The position numbers and the translations under genes were made by a program. The notes under the pieces are model-generated. The model made no database searches. It saw only the letters and a program-made list of their open reading frames with translations, and had not been told where the DNA came from. Shown here in pieces: positions 33,051 through 45,209 of a stretch of 64,000 bases of DNA. Position 1 is the stretch's first letter; each line of letters starts with the position of its first letter. Source of the DNA: Eustoma russellianum (Eukaryota; Streptophyta; Magnoliopsida; Gentianales; Gentianaceae); assembly GCA_036186865.1 (NCBI GenBank), contig AP025040.1, positions 45,572,321-45,636,320 of the forward strand, written 5' to 3'.

Positions 33051-33242
33051 GGAGCTCATCAGCACTTTTTAATTACAATAACATTGCTGGACAGTTTTAG
33101 TTTCCTTACTGAATTTGATATTAAACGTAACAAGGTTTCTTGAAAATCAGATCTCTTAGGCAATTGATAACAACAAAGAATATGTATAACAGTATGTTAT
33201 TGCGTATACTATTTTTTCACATGATTTATATTTTCACGTTGA

Positions 33243-33427
33243 TGAGGGCGGGCCTTGAGACAACTGGTAAGATTGTTGCTTTGTGACTTTGATGTCACAT
33301 ATTCGAGCCGCGGAAACATCCTCTTGCATGAAGTGTAGGGTAAAGCTGTGTACATCAGATCACAAAGCGATCCAGCGTCTCCTAGATTCTGCAGAAACGC
33401 GAGAGTCTAGTGGAGTGAGAACGCCTT
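33243..33427 (+). repeat. Au-like SINE
   Basis: GGGCGGGCCTTGAGACAACT head, GGTAAGATTGTTGCTTTGTG, ATTCGAGCCGCGGAAACATC, GTAGGGTAAAGCTGTGTACA and GAGAGTCTAGTGGAGTGAG end. Confidence 0.85.
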
Positions 33428-33564
33428 TTATATTTTCACGTTTATAAAATTTGAACTTACATGACGCAAAACTTATATGAACCCAAAACTCCAAAGCAAA
33501 TAGATAGTGATAACTCATCCTTACGTAATTTTGAATTAAGTCGTTACAAGATAGTGTCATTCTT

Positions 33565-33820
33565 AGAGTAAAAGGTGAAATCCCTTACCTCGGAGCCCAC
33601 CGTCCCAGATCCAAGGAGCATTATGAAGGATGTAAATTAAGAGTACAGTGACCTTTTAGGTTGAATGAAGACTTACGCAGTGACCCACACAAGGTGCCCT
33701 CCACAAACTAGGCCTTCGTCCTAGCATCAGTGGAGCACCCACACTGTGTGTGTTTCTAGATTCGAACTATTAATCTCTTGGAGTAAATCTCAGCCCAAGT
33801 ATCAACTGGACTATGTCATG
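33565..33820 (-). repeat. tRNA-derived SINE, family D
   Basis: Same family as 32780-33050 and the same orientation: TAGTCCAGTTGATACTTGGG, TAGTTCGAATCTAGAAAC, GGTGCTCCACTGATGCTAGG and GTCACTGCGTAAGTCTTC are all readable on the minus strand. Confidence 0.75.
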
Positions 33821-33934
33821 AAGGAAATATACTTAATTCTTATATTCACACGTTATGGGTTATATAATAAAGGAAACAACTGTGAGTATCCCATCAGTGG
33901 ACATGATTTGACAGTACAGCTATTTGTCCCCAGG

Positions 33935-34190
33935 ACATAGCACAACTAGTTCCGGGTAGGAGTTCTCGAAAGGGAGGTCAGGGGTTCAATTCTTGCCAAA
34001 GGCAAGAGAGCCCCTTTCCAGCAAGTGCATTGTGTGGGTGCTTCCTTGGCCTGTAGGCTTGCCTGCAGTGCCGGGGGCTCCTAATGCAGATTACTGTGTA
34101 TATGACCAAGATCCTGTTAGCGGGCCGTTGGATACCTGATTTACATCCCTACACTACCTTTGGAACTGGGTGTGACAGAGATTCTTACTA
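33935..34190 (+). repeat. tRNA-derived SINE, family D variant
   Basis: CCCCAGGACATAGCACAACT (box-A region), GGGGTTCAATTCTTGCC (box B), GTGGGTGCTTCCTTGGCC, GCTCCTAATGCAGATTACTG and GGATACCTGATTTACATCCC. It ends in TTGGGGTTAAACC plus a T run. Confidence 0.7.
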
Positions 34191-34854
34191 GTTGGGGTTA
34201 AACCTTTTTTTTAATAAAGGAAAGAAAAGATAGAGAAAAGACTAACTTGATGAGAGACTCGTCAACAAAGACTTTGATATGCAACAACTGTGAGTATCCC
34301 ATCAGTGGACATGATTTGACAGTACAGCTATTTGTTACCTGAAGTTGTTAAAAAGAGATCCCATTTCATTTTCATGCTTATTCATAATGGAGCAATCAAC
34401 TGATTCTATCAACAAGATGAGAAAAACATACACTACACACCCAGATCAAGGATAGTTCTTGTCGCCCTTTCAATAATTCATAAGCTTCTTACTTGCTCAT
34501 TTTCATTACAAGAAACTCCATGACATATATAGATATACTACTTGCCTTCCCTTTAATTTTTCCCTTCTAGCATACTCAATTTCAAATCTTTGTCCTATTT
34601 ATATGTGTATGTATATATGTATATGTATATGGACACATAGAGAGAGGACCCGTGTTTTAACATATACCCGCACGGATGTATCATCCTTCTATTTTTGTAA
34701 AAACATTGCCTTTTTACATTAGATAGTGAAACTTGATCCTCACTCTAAACATGAAATCTGAAATAAATTTAAGACACTGCAAATTCCAATCTTGATTCAC
34801 TCTCCAATTTCATTGTCAAATGAGCTTTTTGGTCAGATAACAAATAAAAGATTG

Positions 34855-34925
34855 TACCCTAACCGTGAGGGTCCCTGTCACCCCCGGTACCACGTAAGGA
34901 TGTAAATCAAGAACTTAATAAATTC
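34855..34925 (-). repeat. family D SINE 3' fragment (another at 37131-37205)
   Basis: Minus strand CTTGATTTACATCCTTACGT, ACCGGGGGTGACAGGGACCC. The fragment at 37131-37205 has the matching GGACCGGAGGTGCCAGAGAC block on the minus strand. Confidence 0.5.
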
Positions 34926-35021
34926 AGACAAAGAGTATATTATATATACGGATACAGTATTATGAAGTCCAAGCAATAGAATTTTCAACAAATGCACTTA
35001 GTGACTTCTGTGTTTTAGGGT

Positions 35022-35448
35022 TTAAATGAAAACACAATTAAACAGCCTAATCAAGTATGATTCCGTTCTTAATCGCTTGTTAAACACCTTAGTCGCCGGA
35101 AAATTGATCCGGTAGAATGAGCTTAAAATTTTTATAAAAACATCTCTATCTCCATTTTCAGCATCCTCCTTCTCCCACCCTCCCTGCTCCACCCCAACTG
35201 CATCCTCTATGAAATTTCTTTCAAAGAATTTCAATATGCTCCAATAATTAGTCAATCCAAGATTCTCCAATTGACTTGATGGCCTGGATCCCATCAACGT
35301 ATTCCTTGGTAGCGCCGCAACTAGATATCATATTCTCGTGTAATATACGTTTCATTTTCGCCCCAAAATTAATCTTGGCGTGATATTTCTTGAAAAAGGA
35401 ATTCCAATGTGGATGGGAAGCTTGTGAAGACTGAGTTGGCATCTTCAA
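35022..35448 (-). other. possible gene fragment, unrecognised
   Basis: Two overlapping minus-strand frames. The upstream one (35448-35248) reads HWNSFFKKYHAKINFGAK and SSCGATKEYVDGIQAIKS; the other (35297-35022) reads GLTNYWSILKFFERNF and GGWEKEDAENGD. They look like one protein broken by a frameshift near 35270, but I do not recognise the family and see no splice sites. It could be a decayed exon. Confidence 0.25.
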
Positions 35449-35599
35449 ATCTTGAAAATGGTTGCACAGTCAAACTCCTCTTTGTTGGTGTCGTCATTCG
35501 GCAAATTGCCTGATCAAATCTAATGTTGCAGACTTGATATCCCATGGATTTGTTTTCTTTCTCTGTAAAACTAAAGGATATGAAACAATTTTAGGCAAC

Positions 35600-35875
35600 A
35601 AGAAATGATTGCTGGTATGGTTGGATGGTGGGCGGGGGGGGGGGAGGGAGGGAGAGGGAGATGGTGGTGTGGTGGAGAGAGAGGGGGCATGTGGGAGTCA
35701 AAAGGAATGAGGCAAAGAGGGGGGAGGACTATAGAGAAGAAGGAAAGAGAAGGTGGGCGGCGGAGGGGTGGAGAAGGTACCGTAAAGTGGTGAAGAGTGG
35801 GTCAAATGGGGGAAGGGGAGAATGGTGGTGGTGGAACGCTGGAACAGGGCGGTAGTTGGTGGTGAGAAGGTAGGG
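35600..35875 (+). repeat. purine-rich, G-rich tract
   Basis: About 270 bp almost free of pyrimidine runs, starting with twelve or more G, then GGGAGGGAGGGAGAGGGAG. It could form G-quadruplex or triplex DNA. Two open frames through it encode only Gly/Arg/Glu low-complexity sequence and are not genes. Confidence 0.75.
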
Positions 35876-36960
35876 GTATACTAGTCATTTCACATCCCAA
35901 TGTTAGTTAGACATGATTAGGTCATTTAATGATGTTTCTTTTTAGTCCTGAAATGCAAGAAGTCTAAATGTTTGGAAAAAAACACATAAAAAGTCTAGAG
36001 ATAATTATACATAAACGCAAAAACTATAAAGGTAAACCATTGATATATGATGGTAAATGTAATTTTCTTTCATAAAAGATACGAGATAGATATGCTGGTG
36101 GTCCACTCTTTTAAGCATATTCGTCCATATAGATGTCTCATCTAGTTTATTAGGCAAATCATTGATGTTTTACATTAGACATGAACTTGGATTGTGGCCT
36201 TTATGATATAACTCACTTGATATTCGGATGATACATTGTATTTAAAGTTAAATGTTCGAATCTTGACAACTAGAGTATGGGTGTTTGAGCCATGTTGTCA
36301 GCTCGTTATACAAGAGCGTGTTTTGTCTCGGACACCATATTATCATTAAGTCTTGAGCCTTTTACCTAAAAGTTCGCCGAGTGACCTGATTTATATTTTT
36401 CGTGAAACTCTTTGATACATTTGTTTGCTTTTACATGCAAATATATGAGGTTGCCAAACCTTTATTAGGAACATAAAACTTCACACCCTATGCCACTGAG
36501 ATGATAACCAATGTACGTAATGAAAATAACCACGCAGTTCTATAGGATTGAGACAATAAGGTTTATATGATGAAAGATTTGACATTTTGTTTCAAGAATG
36601 TAATGGAAAGAGAAAACTAATTTCATATCGTGTACTTATCATCTTGTTCCATTTCCTTAATCATGCAAGAATATATGACGTGGTATAAATCACATCGCTA
36701 TCTACGATAATGTTAAACCATATTTTCACTCGTCTAATAAAGCATCAAGTTTATCATGTCTTGTTCATATAATAACGTATTATTTTTATTCAAAACGCAA
36801 AATATATAAAAGATGCAATAACTTTTTTATATGTTTTGAAACATTCCGTGTATATAAATACCCGATTACGAGATGGCATAAAAGAAAGTTAAGAGATGAT
36901 TAAGAGTCAACAACGAGAGATGGTATAAAAGGACTTGCGGTTGTTGATGTAAAAGGTTCT

Positions 36961-37143
36961 GTTGAGATCGGGGGAGGTAAAAAGTGAGGTAAAATATGAA
37001 GTGTTCAATCACGCGTCGCCACATGTACAAAAGAGGAGAGAGGTTTAAAATTTTTCTATTTAAAAAAAAGCAATTTGTACACGTGGCGACGCGTGATTGG
37101 AGACCTCATATTTTACCTCACTTTTTACCTGCTGTGATCTCAA
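36961..37143. repeat. MITE, family F, best copy
   Basis: 183 bp with long inverted termini of about 75 bp: GTTGAGATCGGGGGAGGTAA on the left pairs with TTACCTGCTGTGATCTCAAC on the right, and AATCACGCGTCGCCACATGT pairs with ACACGTGGCGACGCGTGATT. The loop is AT-rich. Confidence 0.8.
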
Positions 37144-37570
37144 CCCATAACCCAACCCGTAAGGGTCTCTGGCACCTCCGGTCCCACAGAGTGTAAATTA
37201 TATTCATGATTGCCAAATTTCTAATAAAGATTCCGGCTTTTTTTTTTATACGTTTTCAACACCTAAAAGTACATAAAGAAATAATACTGTTCATGCAAAA
37301 TAATGATAATATTTAATCAAATTACCTGATAACAAATAACCCATTACAATTATTAAAATACGTATCATATAAAATATCTTATATTATTTTCACCGGTTAT
37401 TTGGTGCATCAAATCTTAATTTAAAGTCGAATACAATTGAAACCGGACACATAGTTTGGTTTTTGTTTAATATGCCTATCTGATAGGTATTAGTTAGACA
37501 GAGAACTAGAGCATGTACCAAATCATGTGAAAGTCAGGTGAGCAAATCTGTTCTGGGCATTATTGGTGTA

Positions 37571-37715
37571 TTAGGCTTCAACGTTTGTATAGAATCCGGA
37601 AAGAAGTCGGATCATTACCTTACACTTTGTAAAAAAAGCTATTTCCGCGGCTTGAACCTTATGACCTCAAAGTCATAAAGCATCAACTTTACCAGTTGTT
37701 TCAGGCTCGTCTTCT
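37571..37715 (-). repeat. Au-like SINE, internally deleted
   Basis: The 5' half is intact on the minus strand (AACTGGTAAAGTTGATGCTT, TTGAGGTCATAAGGTTCAAG, CCGCGGAAATAGC), but the GCTGCGTACATCAGAT block is missing. Confidence 0.7.
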
Positions 37716-39453
37716 GAGCAAATCTACTGTAATGATGAATATACAAGTTTGATATAATTAAAGGGAAACAATAAACATATATCAATAAAGACATAAATTT
37801 TTGTTTTGTAAATGGTCAAGAATAATAAGATAGAACCACTAGTGTATAAATAAAAAAATATGTTTTAATCAAATTATGATGTTTATTAATCAATTATCAA
37901 ATTAAATTATCAAGTAAGAATATAAGCCTGTATGTTGGCCTTGTCGAGAAGATAGCAGCTATGTGGTCACCATGGATAGTCACAAGCAACCAAAGTTTAA
38001 GTGAAGCCTCAACTGTAGCTCTATGATTTGGACCATTTAACCACTGCTGCTCCTCTTCTTTCATTTTCATTCCCCACCATGGCATACACCTTTTTCCCCA
38101 CTCATTAGTTACACTGGTATTAAATAAAAGAAAATTGGAGTTTAAGGGTTAGACTATGTTGGAAAAGGTATATAAAAGTACTCTAAAATGTGTTTCAAAT
38201 TTATATAAGAACATGTAAGAAGGTTGTTTAGATAACTGAGTGAAACATGAATTGAACAGAAGACACCGAACCTTGAAAGTTGAAGTCGCTGAAAGTTCGA
38301 TGAGTTTCACCAAACGTTTGGTGAAGAATTCAGAGTTTAGTATAAAAATCTGAGGCTTAGCAAATGCTTCACTAAGGTGACAGTATTCGGTGACTTCAGT
38401 AGTGGTGTCTTTCATGAGTTGATCCAACTTTTGCATCTTGGAACATCTTCTTTCAATCTAGAATGGTCATAGACTAACTTTCGAAGTTAATTTCTCCAGA
38501 AATATATTAATTTAACATCTTGTTTGTGAAACAAAGTCTATTAATATAAAGATCCTATGTTTTGAAGCTTACTCTTAATATACTTTTGAAAACTTTAAAA
38601 AATCATGTAGAATTTCTCTTCCTTTTCCTCCCTCTCTTTCTCCTCATCTTTTTTCTCCAGATTACAAGTTTAGTTTTGTGAGGGTATCTCATGTATATTT
38701 AACTATTCCTGAATTTATCTACGTGGTATGATTTTATTAATTTAGATAAGGGATAAGACACTAATAAATTCGAAGTTCTTCACTAGGTTAGATCGATATA
38801 GAAAAGGAGTGAGTAACTTGACTGCACTTGTAATAACAAGTGGCACGTCGAAAAGAAATGAAAGAAAGACAATTTACAAAAAAAATGGTCGTAAAGTACT
38901 AATATCAATTTAGATTAATTATTTTTAGACCAGCAATGACGAAATATGAAAAGTTTAATTATTTTTAGACCAACAATAACAAAATATGAAAAGTCGATAT
39001 TTGGTGCTACTAGATCTGCAATAATGCCATCGAACTTGAGTTCTTGAACGAATCTAAGTTATGTCGTTATGATAATACATTTTTTTTTAAATCTAAAAAT
39101 TAGAACTTTAAATGAATACATTAATTTGAGCGCAACATTAAGAATAACAATGAAAGGTTTAATGTGAGCACGACATCATTTAGAAAGATTTCCTGACTTA
39201 GTACTCGTAATATCAGGAAGGAAGACAATAGGGTTTCGGATGCCATGTTGTATAAAGAGTAAAATGTTGCGAATTTTGTGTGATAATCACTCTTCTTGAG
39301 CTTTTCATACTACCATCCATTTAAAGAAACCTTCTTCAAGATAAAGGGTTTGGTTTTTCTTCCTCTTTTTGTAATTATGATATTTTTCCTTAGTTGGATA
39401 CATTTGGAGGGATGGAATGTTTCCTCTCCACATAAAGTTGATATATGAGTTTC
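37716..39453. other. AT-rich intergenic DNA
   Basis: No gene or known repeat was identified in this 1.7-kb stretch. Confidence 0.4.
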
Positions 39454-40221
39454 TGTTGAGAATATTGTTCTAAATCGGAGACTTTGAGATAAAATACATA
39501 AGTTATATGAAGATGAGGTACCACCACATATTGTCTTAATGTTTTGAGTGGATATGAGTCTCACCTCATGTAAACCCAGTTTCAACATGTTATTAGAACC
39601 GGTTTAAAATGTGAACACACATCTTGCCTGACGCATGATTGGTCATTTACTGTCTCCTCTAATCAAAGTCCAGATGTTCATGTGTGGCTTGTGGTTTGTG
39701 ATTGAGGGCGGGTTCTAAGACGCGTGTGTATGTCAAGTCACGTTGTCACGTGAGGACGGGTGTTGGATATTGTCCCACATCGGACACTTTGAGATAAAAT
39801 ACATGTGTTATATGAGGATGAGGTACCACCACCGATTGACTTAATGTTTTGAATGAATATGAACATCAACTTATGTAAGCCAAGTTTCAACAGTCTAGAT
39901 GTTCATGCATGATTTGTGGTTTGTGATTGAGGGCATGTTCTAAGGCATAAGCATGACTTGTGGTTTGTGATTGAGGGAGGGCAGGTTCTAAGGCATAAGC
40001 ATGGCTTGTGGTTTGTGATTGAGGACGGGTTCTAAGGCGCTTTTGTATGTCAAGTCACGTTTTCATGTGAGGACGAGTGTTGAGAATATTGTCCCACATC
40101 GAACACTTTGAGATAAAATATATATGTTATATGAGGATGAGGTATTACCACTAATTTACCTTAATATTTTGAGTGAATATGGACCTCAACTTATGTAACC
40201 CAAAGTTTCCTTAGTTTCAGC
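39454..40221 (+). mobile_element. TRIM-like retrotransposon array with three short LTRs
   Basis: Three direct repeats of about 133 bp start TGTTG and end TTTCAACA or a variant: 39454-39587, 39761-39892 and about 40078-40221. Each has ATTGTCCCACATCGGA or a variant, then ACTTTGAGATAAAATA and GGATGAGGTACCACC. After the first LTR, TGTTATTAGAACC (39588-39600) resembles the initiator-Met PBS; before the second and third LTR GAGGACGGG and GAGGACGAG look like polypurine tracts. Internal regions of 170-185 bp contain no ORF; the second has about three copies of a CTTGTGGTTTGTGATTGAGG unit. Size and structure fit a terminal-repeat retrotransposon in miniature, duplicated by LTR recombination. Confidence 0.78.
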
Positions 40222-40540
40222 AGCATTTTTGATCAATCAATACATGGAAATAGAATGATATCTCATCAGAAACTAAAAACTAAGACAAATATCACTAGAG
40301 CTTCTGCACATGGGAAGGTGCAACACTATCTTTACATGCTAAAACACAAAACCGAGCCCCACCATCCCCCCCCCCCCCCATCTCTATTTTGCAAAATGAA
40401 TCAGATGGCAAACTTTATAGTTGAAGCTCCAGCAGAAACTTTTGATTTGCTTTTCCACTGATGATTGCTTTAAGATCGGTACGACAAAGGAGTGAAGATA
40501 GTGTTGAACTATAACGTTCTTGAATTTGAACTCCTTTTCT

Positions 40541-42057
40541 TTAATGAAGCCCAATGTTGTAAATACTTTGCCAATCGTTTTCCCAATTTGTTGCCTGCTG
40601 AACTTGCTGCAACTACACAATTGAGGAAAATAATAATTAACAACCATAAATTTGAAAAGGAGATCTGATGTAACAGAAAGGTTTTGGACTGAGAAATTAC
40701 TTGTGGACTGGTGATTGAATCCAGATAATTTTCAACGGCTTTTTGTGGAGTCATCTGAGCTGTGTTGAGAGCTAAATTCATGGCGGATAGCTGTGATCCT
40801 TGATTATACTGAAGGAGACTAGAATTCATCAATTCCGCAGGGGTAGCCATTGAGGGAAAACTGGCTACATATGCCGGAAGCTTCAATTAAGAAAAACAAA
40901 TTCAAATTAGTGCCAATTCCACACATGATCAATTTGGAACTTTTGATAATAAATCAGAGCTTTTAAAAAAGATACCTCTTTGGCAAACAAATTGTCCATG
41001 TTGAACTCCATCGTTGGATTCAAAGCACCCAATTTCATAGAAAGGAACTGCAAGCCAACAATTATATAAAGACCAGAGATCTTGGAGATTTGAACTTTGA
41101 TAACTTCAAAAGGTAAAATCTGAACTGCTTAAATTCACACCTCTACTTGCTTCTGAAGAGATTGCACATAATTGATTATTTCATCCAGCATCCCTGCCTT
41201 CCCTATGACTTTATCGCATCCAGGGACTAGTTCTTGTAGGCACTTCATTTTCTTAGTAATCTTTTCCCTCCTTGCCTGTAATCAATCCAAATGAATTAGT
41301 TATTTGAATGTCAAATAGCTGTCAACAAACTGGAGCTTCATATTCTGAAGCCATGGGTTACTTAAAAGTGAAACATATATCAATAGTTGCTCACTCTTTC
41401 TGCTAAACTGTGGCTATCGGTAGCCTGACCGCGTCGCGCTCTGACGTGAATGTAATCGGATTTTGATGATAATTCTCTAGCCTTGGAATTCTCCTTGGAG
41501 GTTTTGCCAGAATTCTCCTTCTTGATTTTTACCATGATACCGGATTCCGCTTCTCCTGCTTCTCCTTCAAGCATCTTTTCCTTTGATTCTTCTTCTGCAT
41601 CAAACACCTGGCGATAAACACGATCGTTTATTTCCTTTCTCTCCAGCAAAAAGAGAACAGAAGAGAAATGTGAAAAAAAGGAACTAACCTCTGCTTTTCG
41701 TTTCTTAGGGGAAGTAACACGCTGATCTCTGGACGAATTAGCGGAAACCGTAGTAGAATAGCACCGCTGCTGCTGCTGATGATGATCCAATTCTACCGAA
41801 GCGCTGGTTATTCCGGAACAGGCGAAACCGAAATTCGGCGAAATATCATCGAGAGATTGATGAGTTTTGGGCGAATTATTCATCATCATGTTGGAATACT
41901 GAAACATAGACATGGCGGATTGATCAGAAGGAAGCTCCTTCTGATTATACAACAATCTCTGTAGCATCGCTCTCTGTCTCTCGAGCACGCTCATATCGGA
42001 GCTACTACCTTCGGGGAAATTCTCCGGAGACAATGTCGATGGAACACAGCGCAACAT
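40541..42057 (-). CDS. bHLH transcription factor (subfamily XII-like: CIB/HBI1/BEE type)
   Basis: Nuclear E-box-binding dimeric transcription factor; relatives act in cell elongation, flowering and brassinosteroid or light responses. Six exons join in frame: 41689-42057, 41395-41607, 41141-41275, 40976-41047, 40701-40880 and 40541-40606 (1035 nt, 344 aa plus stop). The basic region has RARRGQATDSHSLAERARRE with the canonical H-E-R residues; helix-loop-helix follows (MKCLQELVPGCDKVIGKAGM, DEIINYVQSLQKQVEFLSM). A PKKRKAE stretch ends exon 1 and may be a nuclear signal. The C-terminus NWENDWQSIYNIGLH resembles subfamily XII ends. I chose Met 42057 because VLERQRAMLQRLL follows; the frame is open upstream to a Met at 42372. 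The last acceptor could lie 6 bp earlier. Confidence 0.9.
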
Positions 42058-42389
42058 GAGTGACTGGAGAAATAAATTAGCGATTAGTGCGCTAGTGATG
42101 TTGTAAGCGCTGGGGATGGTGCACTGCTGAGTATCTGCCAGCAGCCGGCCGGAAATGGAAAAAGGATGCGGTGGTGGAGAGGGAGAGGAAGATAAAGTGA
42201 TGTGATTGGAAGGATGATGGAGAAGAGGAAATGAAACGGGGCAATATATGGAGGGAACAAAGAAAGGGATGGGGAAATGTGGGCCTTTGAGGAATGGGGC
42301 CCAGAGGTAAACTACCATGTGAGAATGTCCGGCTGATGCCAACGGTAAACGCACTTCATCGACGGCGTCCACGTCTTAGCTTTGATGAG

Positions 42390-42635
42390 GGGTGGGTTCT
42401 CCCCACATGTGTCAGAGGCCCTTTAGCCAAGTGAGATGTAAATCGAGGGATGTGCTCCACCGGCAGCCCTGCAAAGGGAGAGGACACTCGAGACTCAGCC
42501 AGCACAGAAGCAATCCTTGTAATATTTCAACAAGGATTGTCTTCACACGGACTCGAACTCGGGACGTCGGGGTTCTAGCCCCAATCACCTTTGCCACTTA
42601 CCTCTAGACTATGCCCCTGGAGGCAAAAATCCAGA
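42390..42635 (-). repeat. tRNA-derived SINE, family D variant
   Basis: Minus strand: GCATAGTCTAGAGGTAAGTG (box A), CCCGAGTTCGAGTCCGTGTG (box B), ACAATCCTTGTTGAAATATT, GGACACTCGAGACTCAGCC-type middle read inverted, and GATTTACATCTCACTTGGC tail. It sits about 330 bp upstream of the bHLH start codon, within its promoter region. Confidence 0.75.
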
Positions 42636-42715
42636 ATTTTGGGCACGTCGTAGCTTCTAAATCTAAAACCCAAATCCGTTTCCAGTGAATCTCTTCTAAA
42701 CCACATGCAGACGTT

Positions 42716-42880
42716 GAATCAACGGATAAGATTGGTAACTTTCAGGTTACAAGTTCGAGTTGGTAAAACAAACTGTTATACAAAAAAATATAGGGTAAAC
42801 ATATCATATCATGAAACGATTCGATCTCTTATCAAGTCTTACGCAAACGTAAAACATAATGCCATCTTTTTAACGTGTCG
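42716..42880 (+). repeat. Au-like SINE, strongly diverged
   Basis: GATAAGATTGGTAACTTTCA, GGTTACAAGTTCGAGTTGG, ATAGGGTAAACATATCATAT, CGATTCGATCTCTTATCAAG and CTTACGCAAACGTAAAACAT keep the family order. Confidence 0.55.
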
Positions 42881-43264
42881 TACACTAGTAAATCACAAAC
42901 GTTATCAAAATCATATCATGATTACAGGATTTTAACTTTTACCTACCAATGTTTCTACTTTCTGCGGCCTCAGCTTGAACATTTATTTGCTTTCTTTGAT
43001 TCTGAATTTGTATGCAAACTGTAAAATGTAAAAGAGATTATATTTAGAGGAAAATTTGAGTTAATGACCACTAAACTTTTAAAATTTTAACAAAGGATTA
43101 TAATTTTCCCTAAATAAATAATATAAATATTTTCTAGCTGATTTTCTATGCACAATTTCACTTTTAAAACGAATACATTTTTTCAAATTACTATGAATCA
43201 TTAGTTATAAAATGCCTTTATTATAATTGACGGCAACTAATACCAGAAAAAATATCACTAATGA

Positions 43265-44391
43265 GAAGAAATACAAGCAAAACTACAAAAGGTTCATTGG
43301 TAAACTCTTGTACTTGACAATTATCAGATCAGACATTGTATATGTTGTACAATAACTTAGTCAATTATTAGACATTCCTACTCAATTACACCTCAAGTCA
43401 ACACAAAGATTATTGAGGTATCTAAAAGGATATCCAGGACAAAGATTGCTGTTTCTAAACAAGTGGAATATAAAGATTAAAACTATCGTTGACTCAGACT
43501 AGGGAGGCTATTCTGAAACCAAAAGGTCTATCACATGTTTTAGTATGTTTTTGGGATATTCATTGTGCCTTGGAGTGCCAAGAAACAGACAACAATGTCG
43601 AGGTCATTGTCAGAAGCTGAATATAGAACATTTGCAGCTGCCACATGTGAGATACAATGACTGCTATATCTTTTAGAGGAGCTGCAGGTGCAACAATTAG
43701 ATCTAGTGGAATTTTTTTGTGATAATAAGAGAGTTAGATACATTATTCAAAATCTGGTATTTCATGAAAGAACTAAGCACATTGAAATTGCTTGTCTCAT
43801 TGTGAGAGACAATATTCAGAAAAGGGTGATCAAACCTTTGCTTATAAATATTAAGCTGGCGTTTGGTTCGCACTTGGGTATCGGAATCAGAATCGGAATG
43901 AGTATGACAGGGTATGAGTTTGGGCCTAACACTATTAGTTGTTTGGTATTGAAGTGGGAATGTATATGATAGACATTGATGGTGTTTGGAATGTATCGGA
44001 ATTGAAATGAATATCGAATTTGGGCGACCGGAAAAATGGGCAGAAATATCTGACCGGCCGGCGAAGGCCGGCAGTGGTCAGTTGACCGGCCATACCCCTC
44101 ATTCCTCATATTGATAGACAAAGGTACCTAGTATATCAAAAAACGATATCCATTACCAAGTACTTAGATATCAAAGTGATACTCATATCCCCCATTTCCT
44201 CAAACAAACAACTTCAATGTGTTTGGATTCCTCCAAACCCATTCCCTTATTCACAAACCCCCAACCAAACACCATCTAAGTTACAACTTGCGGATGTGTT
44301 TACCAAGGCCTTGGATTCACAAAGGTTACACAAGTTGACCTTTGGCATTGTGAGTCTATAATGTTTTTAACCAGTCAGTTTTGAGGGAGGC
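43265..44391 (+). pseudogene. decayed Ty1-copia RNase H end, followed by its 3' LTR
   Basis: Broken frames encode the end of copia pol: RFIGKL-LY and SDIVYVVQ remnants, QRLLRYLKGYPGQ, RTKHIEIACLIVRDNIQK and, after an insertion, LADVFTKALDSQRLHKL. Several stops and shifts are present. A PPT-like TTTTGAGGGAGG precedes an LTR that starts TGTTGGAAGTAAGG at 44392 and probably ends between 44760 and 44900. No 5' part was found. A MITE at 43855-44276 splits the RNase H. Confidence 0.8.
43855..44276. repeat. PIF/Harbinger-type MITE nested in the copia RNase H
   Basis: 422 bp, flanked by TAA at 43852-43854 and 44277-44279. Termini GCTGGCGTTTGGTTCG and, inverted from the right, GATGGTGTTTGGTTGG. The body has GGTATCGGAATCAGAATCGG repeats. 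The reading frame of the copia remnant resumes across it. Confidence 0.82.
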
Positions 44392-44830
44392 TGTTGGAAG
44401 TAAGGAGGAGTATCAGCTGCAGCTGGAGCACCAAAGCAGCAAGCGTGAAGCAGCTGCAACAAGTGATGCTCACAGTTAAGCTGAGGGGACCGCGGGAAGC
44501 TTAAGATGATCAGCAGAAATTATCTGATGTGAGGTCAGAGAAGCTACAGAGAGCAAGAGACAATCACAACCTGATTAATGAAGCTTGAAAGCCGAAATTG
44601 TAGGAGTAGCTTAGTTACTAAGCTAGTTAGATTTTCTGTTTTAGGCACGTGTGAATTGTGTGTGTGTGTGGCTTCTATATAAGTAGTGGCATTGTATAGA
44701 ATTCATTGCAAGTAATGAGAATCAATTTCTTCTTCTTCGTTGCAATTTTACTCTATGCACTTTTCCTCCATTTCCTTCTTTTCTGTTTGATGTGATGATG
44801 TGTTCCTGTGATGCTATGTGTTTGTGATCA
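44392..44830 (+). repeat. 3' LTR of the decayed copia element (right end uncertain)
   Basis: Starts TGTTGGAAGTAAGGAGGAG right after the PPT. It includes a TATATAAGTAGTGGCATTG box near 44675-44695 and CAATTTCTTCTTCTTCGTTG. I could not locate the CA end or a target duplication. Confidence 0.6.
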
Positions 44831-45152
44831 CGATGTTAATATCCAACTGATTCGTTTGTGTGATTAGTTTGTTGTTTCGATGGTGCATTCCTGCTGTTTT
44901 ATCTTGTTACCAGAAGAAAAAAATATTGTTCAGATAAAAGGAAAACTAAATTGCGTATTTATCGAGATTCCAAAATTTTAGCATACTAAACTTGAAAGGG
45001 GAAAAGAAAGTTCATGGGAAAAAGAATTCCCTGGGGACACATTAAGATTGCCAAAGATAATCTACAGTAGCGCTAAATCGGGTGAATTTTGGTTGTTAAT
45101 CAGTGAATTTTTACGGAAAATAAACCACAAAAAAAAGTCAAAATAAAGAAAC

Positions 45153-45176
45153 CGCTAGAGGAAGGGCTTGAACCTT

Positions 45177-45209
<33 letters not shown>

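Noticed and set aside
35605..35855. Overlapping Gly/Arg/Glu-rich open frames.
   Set aside because: They follow from a G-rich purine tract; no domain or codon signal is present.
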